Assembly (NCBI GenBank): GCA_041481485.1 | Contig: JBGPBY010000135.1 | Coordinates: 1-14,901, forward strand | Direction: 5' to 3' | From: JBGPBY01 sp041481485 | GTDB lineage: Bacteria; Acidobacteriota; Terriglobia; 20CM-2-55-15 | DNA length: 14,901 bases | In this document: piece after piece, positions 1 through 8,159 of the stretch | How the letters are laid out: every line of letters starts with the position of its first letter | Position numbering within the stretch: position 1 is the first letter of the stretch | Made by a program: the position numbers and the translations under genes | Notes under the pieces: generated by a model | Told to the model about the DNA's origin: nothing | Databases searched by the model: none | What the model saw: the letters and a program-made list of their open reading frames with translations, nothing else

Positions 1-122
1 GAACTCCCACTCCCACCGGGAGAGGCTCGCGTGCGGGGTCCCACAAGTAACTAGTGTGACTTGTGGTACCCCTCACCGGCCACTGTGCAGCTCCCTCTCC
101 CGTTGGGAGAGGGATTTCTTGA
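1..122. repeat. Palindromic intergenic repeat, left copy (REP/MITE-like)
   Basis: Positions 93-113 form a hairpin with 9-bp perfect arms (CCCTCTCCC / GGGAGAGGG) and a 3-nt loop. A second inverted repeat, CCACAAGT (41-48) and ACTTGTGG (59-66), lies inside the element. Near the window edge, 11-25 holds an imperfect version of the CTCCC..GGGAG end. The stretch 93-122 is the exact reverse complement of 13433-13462, and the internal CAAGTAA and CCTCACCGGCC blocks are also shared with that copy. This is therefore one dispersed element present twice in opposite orientation. It has no coding capacity, and its left end may lie outside the window. Confidence 0.8.
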
Positions 123-368
123 TTCGCATTCCAATAAACCTTTCATGACCTCACGCATTCTCAAATTGAAGATCATGCCAATTTGCGAGTCCGGACACCG
201 CCCATAAATACCCTCGGCACTGGGACACCAACGCGCGTTCATCGGCAGGCAATGACCTATAAGTGGTACGTGATCATCCCCTGCCCCCAACAATGATCAG
301 CATTCTTGCCGGAAGCCAAGTTGCAGAGAGGCAGCGAAGGAGTTCAGAGTGGAGTAATCACAAGAACA
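123..368. other. Non-coding leader upstream of the respiratory gene train
   Basis: No credible gene is seen here. A minus-strand open frame across 51-293 runs through the repeat hairpin and resembles nothing recognisable. The one structured element is a 7-bp inverted repeat, TGATCAT (271-277) and ATGATCA (293-299), with a 15-nt spacer, about 70 nt upstream of the first ATG. It could be an operator or a weak hairpin. A poor sigma70-like pair, TTGCGA (183-188) and TAAATA (205-210) with 16-nt spacing, is noted only as a possibility. As the only long non-coding stretch before the train, this region should hold the main promoter, but I cannot place it confidently. Confidence 0.4.
271..299. promoter_or_regulatory. 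7-bp inverted repeat, possible operator
   Basis: TGATCAT and ATGATCA face each other across 15 nt. Each half is itself close to a GATC palindrome. The site lies in the only long non-coding stretch before the DUF1440-act-cox train, which suits a dimeric regulator, but no known operator consensus is recognised. Chance occurrence of a 7-bp pair is possible. Confidence 0.25.
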
Positions 369-402
369 ATGGCCTCAGACACACGCTATCTCTGGAAACA
401 GG

Positions 403-900
403 TTGTGGCTTGGCATCGCAATCGGTGCTCTGGCTGGTTTGGGCGGCACGATTGTGATGACACAGTTCCAGAACGCGATGTCGTCGTTAGCGAAACGGAA
501 AAAAGATGACGAAAACGGAAAAGAGGGTTTTGGAGATAACGCCACGGTCAAAACGGCTCAGGCGGTGACGCAGCTGGTAACAGGGCAGCAAATCGCAGAT
601 GTGAACAAAGCCCTGGCCGGACAAATCGTTCATTACTCGTTCGGAACAGCCATGGGCGCGGTCTACGGCGTCATGTCCGAAATCAAGCCCTCGTCCACCG
701 CCGGAATGGGATTGCCTTTCGGCACAGCATTGTGGCTTGCCGCGGATGAAGCTGCGCTTCCGGCCCTTGGTCTTTCCGGTTCGTCCTCGGAATTTCCAGT
801 CAGTACGCATGTTTACGGGCTCTTTTCTCATCTCGTATATGGTGCGTCCACCGAGCTTTTCCGAAAGGGTATCCGCCGGTTGGTCATGGGGCGCGAATGA
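403..900 (+). CDS. DUF1440 (YagU-like) membrane protein, 5' end apparently frameshifted
   Basis: The intact frame from TTG 403 gives 165 aa with about four hydrophobic segments. The first is a glycine-zipper helix (GIAIGALAGLGG), followed by a TQFQNAM motif and later GTAMGAVYGVMSE and GLPFGTALWLAADE blocks typical of DUF1440 proteins. E. coli YagU, of this family, is an inner-membrane protein linked to acid resistance; the function here is not shown. TTG 403 has no usable ribosome binding site. ATG 369, preceded by GGAG at 351-354, begins a natural family N-terminus (MASDTRYLWKQVVA) but in another frame. Removing one T of the TT at 410-411 joins the two frames exactly. The gene is thus probably 369-900 with a one-base insertion, either a real mutation or a sequencing error. 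Its TGA overlaps the actA ATG (ATGA, 897-900), so it heads the coupled gene train. Confidence 0.75.
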   Translation: MWLGIAIGALAGLGGTIVMTQFQNAMSSLAKRKKDDENGKEGFGDNATVKTAQAVTQLVTGQQIADVNKALAGQIVHYSFGTAMGAVYGVMSEIKPSSTAGMGLPFGTALWLAADEAALPALGLSGSSSEFPVSTHVYGLFSHLVYGASTELFRKGIRRLVMGRE

Positions 901-1556
901 GCCAGATCTTCGGCCGAAGAATGAACTTCATTTCACGGTTCACCATCTTCGGCGCCGTTTTCGTCATTGTTGCGGTGGCAATTGCCGCAGGACAGATCGT
1001 CCGGTCCCCCTGGCTGACGGAGGCGCACGTTGTACGAGTCCAGCCTGTCCCATTCAGTCATAAGCACCACGTCGGCGATATCGGAATCGATTGCCGTTAC
1101 TGTCATACCTCTGTTGAAGACAGCTCATTCGCCGGTATCCCGCCAACAAAAACGTGCATGAACTGTCATTCCCAGGTCTATTCCGATAGTCCGGCCCTTG
1201 AGCCAGTCAGGCAAAGCTTTCGCAATAACGTCCCGCTGGAATGGGTGCGTGTGAACAACCTGCCGGACTATGTCTATTTCGACCACAGCATTCATTTGAA
1301 TAAAGGAGTGGCCTGTGTGACCTGCCACGGACAGGTCGACCAGATGCCTCTCGTGTGGCGGGAAAACACGTTAACCATGGAGTGGTGCCTGGACTGCCAC
1401 CGTGATCCTGCCCGATTTATTCGTCCGCGCGGTGAAATCTTTGCGCTGCATTGGCAGCCTGCAGAGCCGCAACGCAATCTCGGATCGAGATTGATGAAGG
1501 CATACGCGATTCGTTCCTCGGAAGAGCTTACGAATTGCTCCACGTGTCATCGATAG
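897..1556 (+). CDS. actA: ACIII subunit ActA, pentaheme cytochrome c
   Basis: ActA is the pentaheme c-type cytochrome of Alternative Complex III and sits on the periplasmic face. It carries electrons from the ActB iron-sulfur clusters towards ActE and the oxidase. The 219-aa product has an N-terminal membrane anchor (about residues 12-33) and exactly five CxxCH heme-binding motifs: CRYCH (66-70), CMNCH (87-91), CVTCH (140-144), CLDCH (164-168) and CSTCH (214-218, one residue from the C-terminus). Size and heme number match the family. The start at 897 overlaps the upstream stop by four bases; an in-frame ATG at 921 (M9) is a possible alternative, since neither has a strong Shine-Dalgarno sequence. 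Eight bases separate it from actB. All five hemes require the cytochrome c maturation system, which is encoded elsewhere. Confidence 0.96.
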   Translation: MSQIFGRRMNFISRFTIFGAVFVIVAVAIAAGQIVRSPWLTEAHVVRVQPVPFSHKHHVGDIGIDCRYCHTSVEDSSFAGIPPTKTCMNCHSQVYSDSPALEPVRQSFRNNVPLEWVRVNNLPDYVYFDHSIHLNKGVACVTCHGQVDQMPLVWRENTLTMEWCLDCHRDPARFIRPRGEIFALHWQPAEPQRNLGSRLMKAYAIRSSEELTNCSTCHR

Positions 1557-1564
1557 ACATTGTC

Positions 1565-4516
1565 ATGGAAGAACAAACTTCATTTCCGACTCGGATGCTC
1601 CGCGGTGAAACCGAATTCTGGCGCACAGTCAATGAATACAATGGCGAATTCAATGGCCTTCAGAACGGTACGGATGAAGTTACGCCGGGCACGGTTCCGA
1701 ATCGCAGAGAGTTCCTTGCATGGATGGGAAATTCGTTCGCGTTGTCCGGCATCCTTTACGGACTTTCCGGCTGCACATCCGCTCCGCCGGAAAAGATCGT
1801 GCCTTATGTGAGGCCCCCAGAGGATGTCGTTCCGGGAAAGCCTCAGTACTTTGCCACCGCCATGCCTTTCTCCGGCTACGGGATTGGTTTGATTGCACAA
1901 AGCAATTTGGGACGCCCCATCAAGATCGACGGCAATCCATATCATCCCGCGAGCCTAGGGGCATCGGATGCGATTGCACAAAGTTCCGTGCTGGGCCTCT
2001 ACGATCCGGACCGCGCACAGGCAATCGCATCATCCGGAATCATCAGCACCTGGCACAGCTTTGCCGCGGCGCTGTCCATGGAGCTTATTGCTGCTCGCGC
2101 CGATTCCGGCGCCGGGGTTCGCATTCTTACAGAAACGGTGACATCCCCCACTCTGGCGTGGCAGTTGAACCGATTTCTGAACCAGTACCCTCAGGCGCGA
2201 TGGATCTCATACGAGCCTTTTGGCGGCGACAACGAACGCGGCGGAACTCGCCTGGCGTTTGGAACGGAACTGGATACTCAGTTCCGTTTCGAGAATGCCA
2301 ATGTCATTCTCGCGCTCGACAGCGATTTCCTTTCCGATGGTCCCGCTCACATCCGTCACTCCAAAGACTTTTCCAGCCGGCGACGGATCGCCGCCCGGTC
2401 GGATTCCATGAGCCGGTTGTATGCCGCGGAAAGCGTGATGACGATCACCGGAGCGATGGCCGATCACCGCTTTCCCGTTTCGTCCATGGAGATTGATGGT
2501 ATTGCCCGCGCCATCGCAGCCCGCTGCGGCGTTCAGGGAATTCCGCTGCCGGACTCCACCCGGTGGCCATGGCTGGATTTGGTAGTTGCCGACTTGCAGC
2601 GTGAAGCGCGGCACAGCCTCGTCATTGCGGGACCTCAACAGCCCCCGGCGGTTCACGCCCTTGTGCATGCGATCAATGATCGTCTTGGAAGTATCGGCAA
2701 CACGGTGATTTTCACCGATCCGGTGGCAGCGCATCTGGGAAATCAACTTGAATCTCTGAAGTTGCTCACGGATGAGATGGATTCGGGGCGCGTCGACACG
2801 CTGATCATTTTAAGCGGCAATCCGGTGTACACAGCGCCTGCGGATTTCGAGTTTTCACGGCATCTCGACAAGGTTCCCTTCAAGGCTCGCCTGGGCCTCT
2901 ACTCGGATGAGACATCGGCGCGGTGCCAGTGGCATATTCCGGAAAGCCATTTTCTGGAGTCCTGGGGCGATGTACGCGCTTACGACGGAACGGCAAGCAT
3001 CATTCAGCCTTTGATCAATCCCTTATTTGAAGGAAAGTCTGCCATTGAGTTGATGTCTGTACTTCTGGGTGAAACACCTCAGGCTGGATATGACATTCTG
3101 CGTGATTACTGGGGACAGCATTTCAATGACTTCGAATCGTCATGGCAGCAGTCCGTGCGCGACGGAATTGTGATCGGCTCTGCCGCGCCGCTTCGCTCTG
3201 TGCGAATCCGGAAAGACTTTCATGTTCCCGATGCACCGGTCCAGGCCGCCTCAGATCCTGCATCGCTGGAGCTGGTTTTTCGTTCGGACCCCTGCATATT
3301 CGACGGCCGTTTTGCCAATAACGGATGGCTGCAGGAACTTCCCAAGCCGCTCACGAAGCTGACCTGGGACAATGCCGCATTGATCAGTCCGGAAAAAGCG
3401 AATCAGCTGAACTGCGCCAATGGAGATGTCGTCGAAATTCACAACGGCGAGCGAGCTATCCGCGCACCGGTTTGGATTCTGCCGGGCCATGCGTTGAATT
3501 CGATGACCGTTTCTCTCGGATACGGGAGGACGCATGCCGGGCAAACCGGCAATGGCCATGGCTTCAATACATATGCGATTCGCAAATCGAATGCAATTTG
3601 GGTTGTGCCTTCGGCCCGGATTCGCAAAACCGGAGACCGGATGAGCCTCGCCTGCACGCAGACTCATCAGAACATGGAAGGCCGGGACAACGTTCGTGTG
3701 ATGACGCTTGCCGACTACATTCACAATCCGGATAGCGAAGGTCACGCGGAAACGGGAGAGGAGACTGGCTCACTCTATCCGCGCTTTCCTGAAACCAAAT
3801 ATGCATGGGGAATGTCCATCGACCTCGCGTCATGCATGGGATGCAATGCGTGTGTGGCGGCATGCCAGGCGGAAAACAACATTCCGGTTGTGGGAAAAGA
3901 AGAGGTAGAACGCGGCAGGGAAATGCATTGGATCCGGATCGATACGTACTTTCAGGGCTCACCGCAAAATCCCGGATCTTACTTCCAGCCGGTTCCGTGC
4001 ATGCATTGCGAAGACGCGCCGTGTGAAGTGGTGTGTCCGGTGGGAGCAACAACGCACAGCAGCGAAGGTCTCAACGAAATGACATACAACCGCTGCGTCG
4101 GCACGCGCTACTGCTCCAACAACTGTCCCTACAAGGTTCGGCGGTTCAACTTCCTGGAATACTCGAACTTCGACTCGGCACGCCTGAAACTGGTTGCCAA
4201 TCCCGAAGTCACCGTGCGCAGCCGAGGTGTGATGGAAAAATGCACATACTGCGTGCAGCGCATCAATCGGGCCCGTATTGTTGCAGAAGAACAAGATCGA
4301 AGCCTGCGCGATGGTGAGATCGTTACGGCGTGCCAGGCAGCATGCCCCGCGGATGCGATTGTATTCGGCAATATCCATGACGAAAAGAGCCGGGTCTCCG
4401 TCCTCAAATCGCAGCCTCGCAACTATTCACTGCTGCCAGAGTTGAACACGCGGCCCCGAACGACATATCTCGCCAGGCTGACCAATCCGAATCCTGAGAT
4501 TGCGCGAGGAAGATGA
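1565..4516 (+). CDS. actB: ACIII subunit ActB, fused molybdopterin-type and iron-sulfur protein
   Basis: ActB is the large periplasmic subunit of ACIII, fusing a molybdopterin-oxidoreductase-like domain that has lost its cofactor to a PsrB/DmsB-like iron-sulfur domain. At 983 aa it has normal family length. Residues 47-70 show a Tat-type RREFL signal followed by a hydrophobic stretch ending in a lipobox-like LSGC (C70). The domain to about residue 740 lacks the N-terminal FeS cysteines of true molybdoenzymes, as expected. The C-terminal domain has C757-x2-C-x2-C-x3-C767, CMHCEDAPCEVVC (812-824), CVGTRYCSNNC (844-854), MEKCTYC and ACQAACP motifs. Threonine 847 replaces a cluster cysteine, consistent with the [3Fe-4S] cluster known alongside three [4Fe-4S] clusters in ACIII. 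The start was set at ATG 1565 because longer in-frame starts lie within actA; no clear Shine-Dalgarno is visible. The stop overlaps actC (ATGA). Confidence 0.96.
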   Translation: MEEQTSFPTRMLRGETEFWRTVNEYNGEFNGLQNGTDEVTPGTVPNRREFLAWMGNSFALSGILYGLSGCTSAPPEKIVPYVRPPEDVVPGKPQYFATAMPFSGYGIGLIAQSNLGRPIKIDGNPYHPASLGASDAIAQSSVLGLYDPDRAQAIASSGIISTWHSFAAALSMELIAARADSGAGVRILTETVTSPTLAWQLNRFLNQYPQARWISYEPFGGDNERGGTRLAFGTELDTQFRFENANVILALDSDFLSDGPAHIRHSKDFSSRRRIAARSDSMSRLYAAESVMTITGAMADHRFPVSSMEIDGIARAIAARCGVQGIPLPDSTRWPWLDLVVADLQREARHSLVIAGPQQPPAVHALVHAINDRLGSIGNTVIFTDPVAAHLGNQLESLKLLTDEMDSGRVDTLIILSGNPVYTAPADFEFSRHLDKVPFKARLGLYSDETSARCQWHIPESHFLESWGDVRAYDGTASIIQPLINPLFEGKSAIELMSVLLGETPQAGYDILRDYWGQHFNDFESSWQQSVRDGIVIGSAAPLRSVRIRKDFHVPDAPVQAASDPASLELVFRSDPCIFDGRFANNGWLQELPKPLTKLTWDNAALISPEKANQLNCANGDVVEIHNGERAIRAPVWILPGHALNSMTVSLGYGRTHAGQTGNGHGFNTYAIRKSNAIWVVPSARIRKTGDRMSLACTQTHQNMEGRDNVRVMTLADYIHNPDSEGHAETGEETGSLYPRFPETKYAWGMSIDLASCMGCNACVAACQAENNIPVVGKEEVERGREMHWIRIDTYFQGSPQNPGSYFQPVPCMHCEDAPCEVVCPVGATTHSSEGLNEMTYNRCVGTRYCSNNCPYKVRRFNFLEYSNFDSARLKLVANPEVTVRSRGVMEKCTYCVQRINRARIVAEEQDRSLRDGEIVTACQAACPADAIVFGNIHDEKSRVSVLKSQPRNYSLLPELNTRPRTTYLARLTNPNPEIARGR

Positions 4517-5895
4517 TGGAACCGACGAGCGATCTTCAGCCAATAGAGGAGGCGAACCCACGCGGTTACACATACGGTTCCATCACCGACAAGATCTCTT
4601 CCATTGTCTTAAGCCGGCCGACAACGATGGGGTGGCTTGCCGGGTTTGGTGTTGCCACACTGCTGCTTCTTCTGTTGATGGTGGCCGTTTCCTGGCTTCT
4701 CGTTCGCGGGGTCGGAATTTGGGGCATCAACATTCCGGTAGCCTGGGGATTTGCCATTGTGAACTTTGTGTGGTGGATCGGAATCGGCCACGCAGGAACC
4801 TTAATCTCTTCGATTCTCCTGCTGTTGCGCCAGCAGTGGCGAACATCGATCAACCGGTTTGCGGAAGCCATGACTCTTTTTGCGGTGGCGTGCGCGGGGT
4901 TGTTCCCTTTGCTTCATCTCGGACGGCCGTGGTTCTTCTACTGGCTTCTGCCGTACCCCAATACCATGGCGCTCTGGCCGCAATTCCGCAGTCCGTTGGT
5001 GTGGGACGTGTTCGCTGTAGGTACGTACATGACAGTTTCGTTTCTGTTCTGGTTTGTCGGCCTGATTCCGGATCTGGCAACGCTGCGGGACCGGGCGAAA
5101 AAGAAAAGCGCCAAAATTATTTACGGCATTCTGGCCATGGGCTGGCGGGGCTCGGCGATTCACTGGCATCGCTATGAAACCGCCTATCTGCTGCTTGCCG
5201 GCCTGGCAACTCCTCTGGTTGTGTCTGTGCACACCATTGTCAGCTTCGATTTTTCAATTGGCATTGTGCCGGGCTGGCACTCGACAATCTTTCCGCCCTA
5301 CTTCGTTGCCGGCGCGATCTATTCCGGCTTTGCCATGGTGCTGACGCTTTCGATACCGCTCCGCTCCGTCTACCGGCTGCAGGATCTCATCACCATGCGG
5401 CATCTGCAGAACATGGCAAAAGTGATGCTCGCCACGGGAATGATCGTCGGCTATGGATACCTGATGGAAACATTCATGGCCTGGTTCAGTGGAAGCACCT
5501 ATGACGCTTACATGATCCGGAATCGCATGACGGGGCCCTACGCTTTCATTTACTGGGCTCTGATTCTCACCAATCTGGTTCTTCCCCAGGCCCTCTGGTT
5601 CCAAAAGGTGCGCAATAGCGTGCCTGCATTGTTTGCCGTTGCATTGAGTGTGAATGTCGGCATGTGGCTGGAGCGCTTTGTCATTGTGGTGACCAGTCTG
5701 CATCGGGATTTCATGCCATCCGCCTGGGGCATGTATTACCCCACTCTCTGGGACTGGGCAACGTTTGCGGGCAGCATCGGACTATTTCTGTTCCTGCTGT
5801 TTTTGTTCATCCGGTTTCTCCCGGTGATTTCAATTTCTGAGATGCGTCAAATTCTGCCAATGTCTCAGGCACCTCATCCCGAGACCGCACCATGA
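4513..5895 (+). CDS. actC: ACIII subunit ActC, NrfD-like quinol-interacting membrane protein
   Basis: ActC is one of two NrfD/PsrC-family integral membrane subunits of ACIII and the one generally associated with quinol oxidation next to the ActB iron-sulfur domain. The 460-aa protein is almost wholly helical and hydrophobic, with about ten predicted membrane segments. Family features include GWLAGFGVATLLLLLLM after the RPTTMGW block, WWIGIGHAGTLISSILLLLR, PLLHLGRPWFFYW, MGWRGSAIHWHRYE, SVHTIVSFDFSIGIVPGWHS and TGMIVGYGYLMETFMAW. ATG codons at 4513 and 4516 are both possible; GAGG at 4506-4509 is better spaced from the second. It overlaps actB by four bases and ends in a four-base overlap with actD, implying equal-dose production with its partners. 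Confidence 0.95.
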   Translation: MMEPTSDLQPIEEANPRGYTYGSITDKISSIVLSRPTTMGWLAGFGVATLLLLLLMVAVSWLLVRGVGIWGINIPVAWGFAIVNFVWWIGIGHAGTLISSILLLLRQQWRTSINRFAEAMTLFAVACAGLFPLLHLGRPWFFYWLLPYPNTMALWPQFRSPLVWDVFAVGTYMTVSFLFWFVGLIPDLATLRDRAKKKSAKIIYGILAMGWRGSAIHWHRYETAYLLLAGLATPLVVSVHTIVSFDFSIGIVPGWHSTIFPPYFVAGAIYSGFAMVLTLSIPLRSVYRLQDLITMRHLQNMAKVMLATGMIVGYGYLMETFMAWFSGSTYDAYMIRNRMTGPYAFIYWALILTNLVLPQALWFQKVRNSVPALFAVALSVNVGMWLERFVIVVTSLHRDFMPSAWGMYYPTLWDWATFAGSIGLFLFLLFLFIRFLPVISISEMRQILPMSQAPHPETAP

Positions 5896-6434
5896 TCCGC
5901 ACCGGACTCTACGGAATCATGGCCGAATTCAAGCGTCCCGAAGATCTGGTAGCAGCCGTACGCTCTGTCAGGGAACGCGGTTATCGATTCATGGACGCCT
6001 ACACTCCTTTTCCAATCCAGGGTCTGGCGGAAGAACTGGGCTTCCGATTTAACGTCCTTCCGGTAATCGTTCTGGCCGGCGGAGTTGTGGGTGCACTCGG
6101 CGGATTTTTCATGCAGTACTACGCCAGCGTGGTCGCTCTTCCTCTGAATATCGGCGGCCGACCTCACAATAGCTGGCCGGCATTTATTCCGGTCACATTT
6201 GAATTGACGATACTGGTCGCGGCACTGTTCGCAGTCCTGGGAATGCTGGCGCTGAATGGGCTGCCGCGGCCAAACCACCCTGTCTTCAATGAGCCGAGAT
6301 TTGAGCTCGCGTCTCGGAACCGGTTTTTTCTTTGTATCGAATCCAGAGACCCTCGCTTTCGTCGCGATACCGTCTGGAAGGAACTGGAAAAACTGGGAAC
6401 CTCGGGAATTTATGAGATTGAGTACAAGCGTTGA
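5892..6434 (+). CDS. actD: ACIII subunit ActD (DUF3341)
   Basis: ActD is a DUF3341 membrane subunit of ACIII with a structural role and no redox cofactor. The 180-aa product opens with a small alpha/beta segment (GIMAEFKRPEDLVAAVRSVRERGYRFMDAYTPFP split over residues 8-41), followed by two membrane helices at about 55-75 and 100-121 forming a hairpin. A C-terminal alpha/beta segment (NRFFLCIESRDPRF, then a helix and GIYEIE) appears to complete the N-terminal fold. Conserved family signatures include PHNSWPAFIPVTFE and GLPRPNHPVFN. It starts in an ATGA overlap with actC and its end overlaps the start of actE by 23 bases. The same split-domain plan recurs in the two glycine-zipper proteins encoded at 12920 and 14240. 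Confidence 0.94.
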   Translation: MIRTGLYGIMAEFKRPEDLVAAVRSVRERGYRFMDAYTPFPIQGLAEELGFRFNVLPVIVLAGGVVGALGGFFMQYYASVVALPLNIGGRPHNSWPAFIPVTFELTILVAALFAVLGMLALNGLPRPNHPVFNEPRFELASRNRFFLCIESRDPRFRRDTVWKELEKLGTSGIYEIEYKR

Positions 6435-6993
6435 TATACGCCGGAATACCGCGGTGATCCTCGCCTTCACGGCGTGGATGCTGCTGGCGTCGTGCCGTCA
6501 GACAATGGCGGACCAGCCTGCGTATCGTCCACTGGAATCCAGCACGATATTCGCCGACGGAAGTTCGGCGCGGCCGGTTCCATCGGGGACCATTGCCCGT
6601 GGATCGCTGCCTGTCGTAAAAGACACCGCACTGGAAACGGCGCTGCCGATCCCTCTCACGCGTGATCTGCTGGAGCGTGGACGCGACCGGTTCAATATCT
6701 TTTGTTCACCGTGTCATGGGGAGACCGGAAATGGCCAGGGGGTTGTCGTATTGCGCGGACTTCGGCGAGGTCCCCCCTCGTTGCATATCGACCGGCTGCG
6801 CCAGGCGCCGCTCGGTCATTTCTTCGATGTCATGACCAATGGCTTCGGCGGCATGGCGGATTACGCCGCACAAATTTCCAATCGGGACCGATGGGCGATT
6901 TCCGGCTATGTCCGCGTGTTGCAGTTCAGTCAGGCAGCGCCTTTTGAGAGCGTTCCTGTATCGGAAAAGTATCGGCTGGAGGCGGAGCCGTGA
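6412..6993 (+). CDS. actE: ACIII subunit ActE, monoheme cytochrome c lipoprotein
   Basis: ActE is the monoheme cytochrome c of ACIII, a membrane-anchored periplasmic lipoprotein that helps pass electrons to the oxidase. From ATG 6412 the product is 193 aa: a charged N-terminus, a hydrophobic helix, and a lipobox MLLASC with the lipid-carrying cysteine at 28. After it comes the ActE signature MADQPAYRPLE and an SSTIFADGSSARP block. One heme motif, CSPCH, lies at 98-102; M148 in GFGGMADYA is the likely axial ligand. The start falls inside actD, giving a 23-bp overlap; a longer frame runs further upstream but would spoil the lipoprotein signal. GGGAA just before the ATG is a weak ribosome binding site. 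The stop shares GTGA with actF. Confidence 0.94.
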   Translation: MRLSTSVDIRRNTAVILAFTAWMLLASCRQTMADQPAYRPLESSTIFADGSSARPVPSGTIARGSLPVVKDTALETALPIPLTRDLLERGRDRFNIFCSPCHGETGNGQGVVVLRGLRRGPPSLHIDRLRQAPLGHFFDVMTNGFGGMADYAAQISNRDRWAISGYVRVLQFSQAAPFESVPVSEKYRLEAEP

Positions 6994-8159
6994 GCACCGC
7001 AACACGCGCGTTGCCCGACCTGGGGCGCATTCGAACGCGATTTCTCGCAGGGGGCTGCGCAGCGCTTGCGATTTGCCTGGCGGGTGCGCTGTTCGGGCAC
7101 GGGCCATTCCTCGAATCGTATCTTGTGGCATTTCTCTTCTGGCTGGGAATCGCGCTGGGATGTCTCTCCATTCTGATGTTGTATCACCTGACGGGAGGCC
7201 GATGGGGCGCCGTGATTCGCAGGATTCTGGAATCGGGTATACACACTCTTCGATGGATGGCCGTTCTGTTTCTGCCGTTGCTGCTTGGCGTTCACCAGCT
7301 ATATCCGTGGGCCAAAGCCGGCGCTTCGAATGATTCGATTCTCGAACATCAACGGAAATATCTGAACATGCCGTTCTTCGCCGCGCGTTCCATTGTTTAT
7401 TTTGCGGTGTGGAACGTGCTGGCGTATTTCCTGGAACGCTGGTCTGCGGAGCAGGATCGCAGTGGAAGTCCCTGGGTATCGCGGCGGTTTCAGCTACTGT
7501 CTGGGCCTGGGCTTGTGGCCTATGGAATCACCATGACATTCGCATCGATCGACTGGGTCATGTCGCTCGATGCTCACTGGTACTCGACGATTTACGGAAT
7601 GATGTTTCTGGCAGGGCAGGCCCTTTCCGCTTTTGCCATCGCGATTCCGGTCCTCGCGTTCTTCGTTCAGCGCAGGACGCTTGACGGCATTGTTTCGCCA
7701 AATCACTTTCACGACCTCGGAAATCTCATGCTCACGTTTGTGATGTTGTGGTCGTACTTTTCCTTTTCGCAGTTTCTGATTATCTGGGCCGGCGATCTCC
7801 GCGAAGAAATTCCGTGGTACCTGCGAAGGACGCAGCATGGCTGGCAGTGGTTTGCCGTCGCATTGATCGTCATTCATTTTCTCCTTCCGTTTGTCCTGCT
7901 GCTTTCGCGGCAGATCAAACGAAATATGGTCTTGCTGTCGTGGATTGCAATTGCTGTGATCATCATGACTTTCGCTGACCTTTACTGGCTCGTTGCGCCG
8001 AGTTTTTCCGCATCGCGCGTCACCATACACTGGTCGATTCTTGCTGCGGCGGCCGGGATCGGCGGCGTCTGGATATCGATCTTTGCAGGAGAACTGACGA
8101 AGCGGGCGCCAATACCGCTTCAGGACCCCAATATCTGTCCGTATCCGGAGCCGCAATGA
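6990..8159 (+). CDS. actF: ACIII subunit ActF, second NrfD-like membrane protein
   Basis: ActF is the second NrfD-like integral membrane subunit of ACIII, paralogous to ActC and proposed to contribute to the complex's proton path. The 389-aa protein starts at GTG in a GTGA overlap with actE. About ten hydrophobic helices are visible. Family motifs include GPFLESYLVAFLFWLGIALG, MLYHLTGGRWG, FLPLLLGVHQLYPWA, the KYLNMPFFAARSIVYFAVW block, MTFASIDWVMSLDAHWYST and MLWSYFSFSQFLIIWAGDL followed by EEIPWYLRR. These are diagnostic for ActF rather than generic NrfD. A proline-rich cytoplasmic-type tail ends the protein. Its stop overlaps the next gene (ATGA, 8156-8159). Confidence 0.95.
   Translation: MSTATRALPDLGRIRTRFLAGGCAALAICLAGALFGHGPFLESYLVAFLFWLGIALGCLSILMLYHLTGGRWGAVIRRILESGIHTLRWMAVLFLPLLLGVHQLYPWAKAGASNDSILEHQRKYLNMPFFAARSIVYFAVWNVLAYFLERWSAEQDRSGSPWVSRRFQLLSGPGLVAYGITMTFASIDWVMSLDAHWYSTIYGMMFLAGQALSAFAIAIPVLAFFVQRRTLDGIVSPNHFHDLGNLMLTFVMLWSYFSFSQFLIIWAGDLREEIPWYLRRTQHGWQWFAVALIVIHFLLPFVLLLSRQIKRNMVLLSWIAIAVIIMTFADLYWLVAPSFSASRVTIHWSILAAAAGIGGVWISIFAGELTKRAPIPLQDPNICPYPEPQ

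Noticed and set aside
51..293. 80-aa open frame on the minus strand
   Set aside because: It reads through the left repeat hairpin (its C-terminal part is repeat-derived), has no recognisable domain and no conserved-looking N-terminus.
1565..3700. Lack of FeS cysteines and molybdenum ligand in the ActB N-terminal domain as decay
   Set aside because: ACIII ActB proteins characteristically lack the cofactor in this domain, and the reading frame is intact at normal length.
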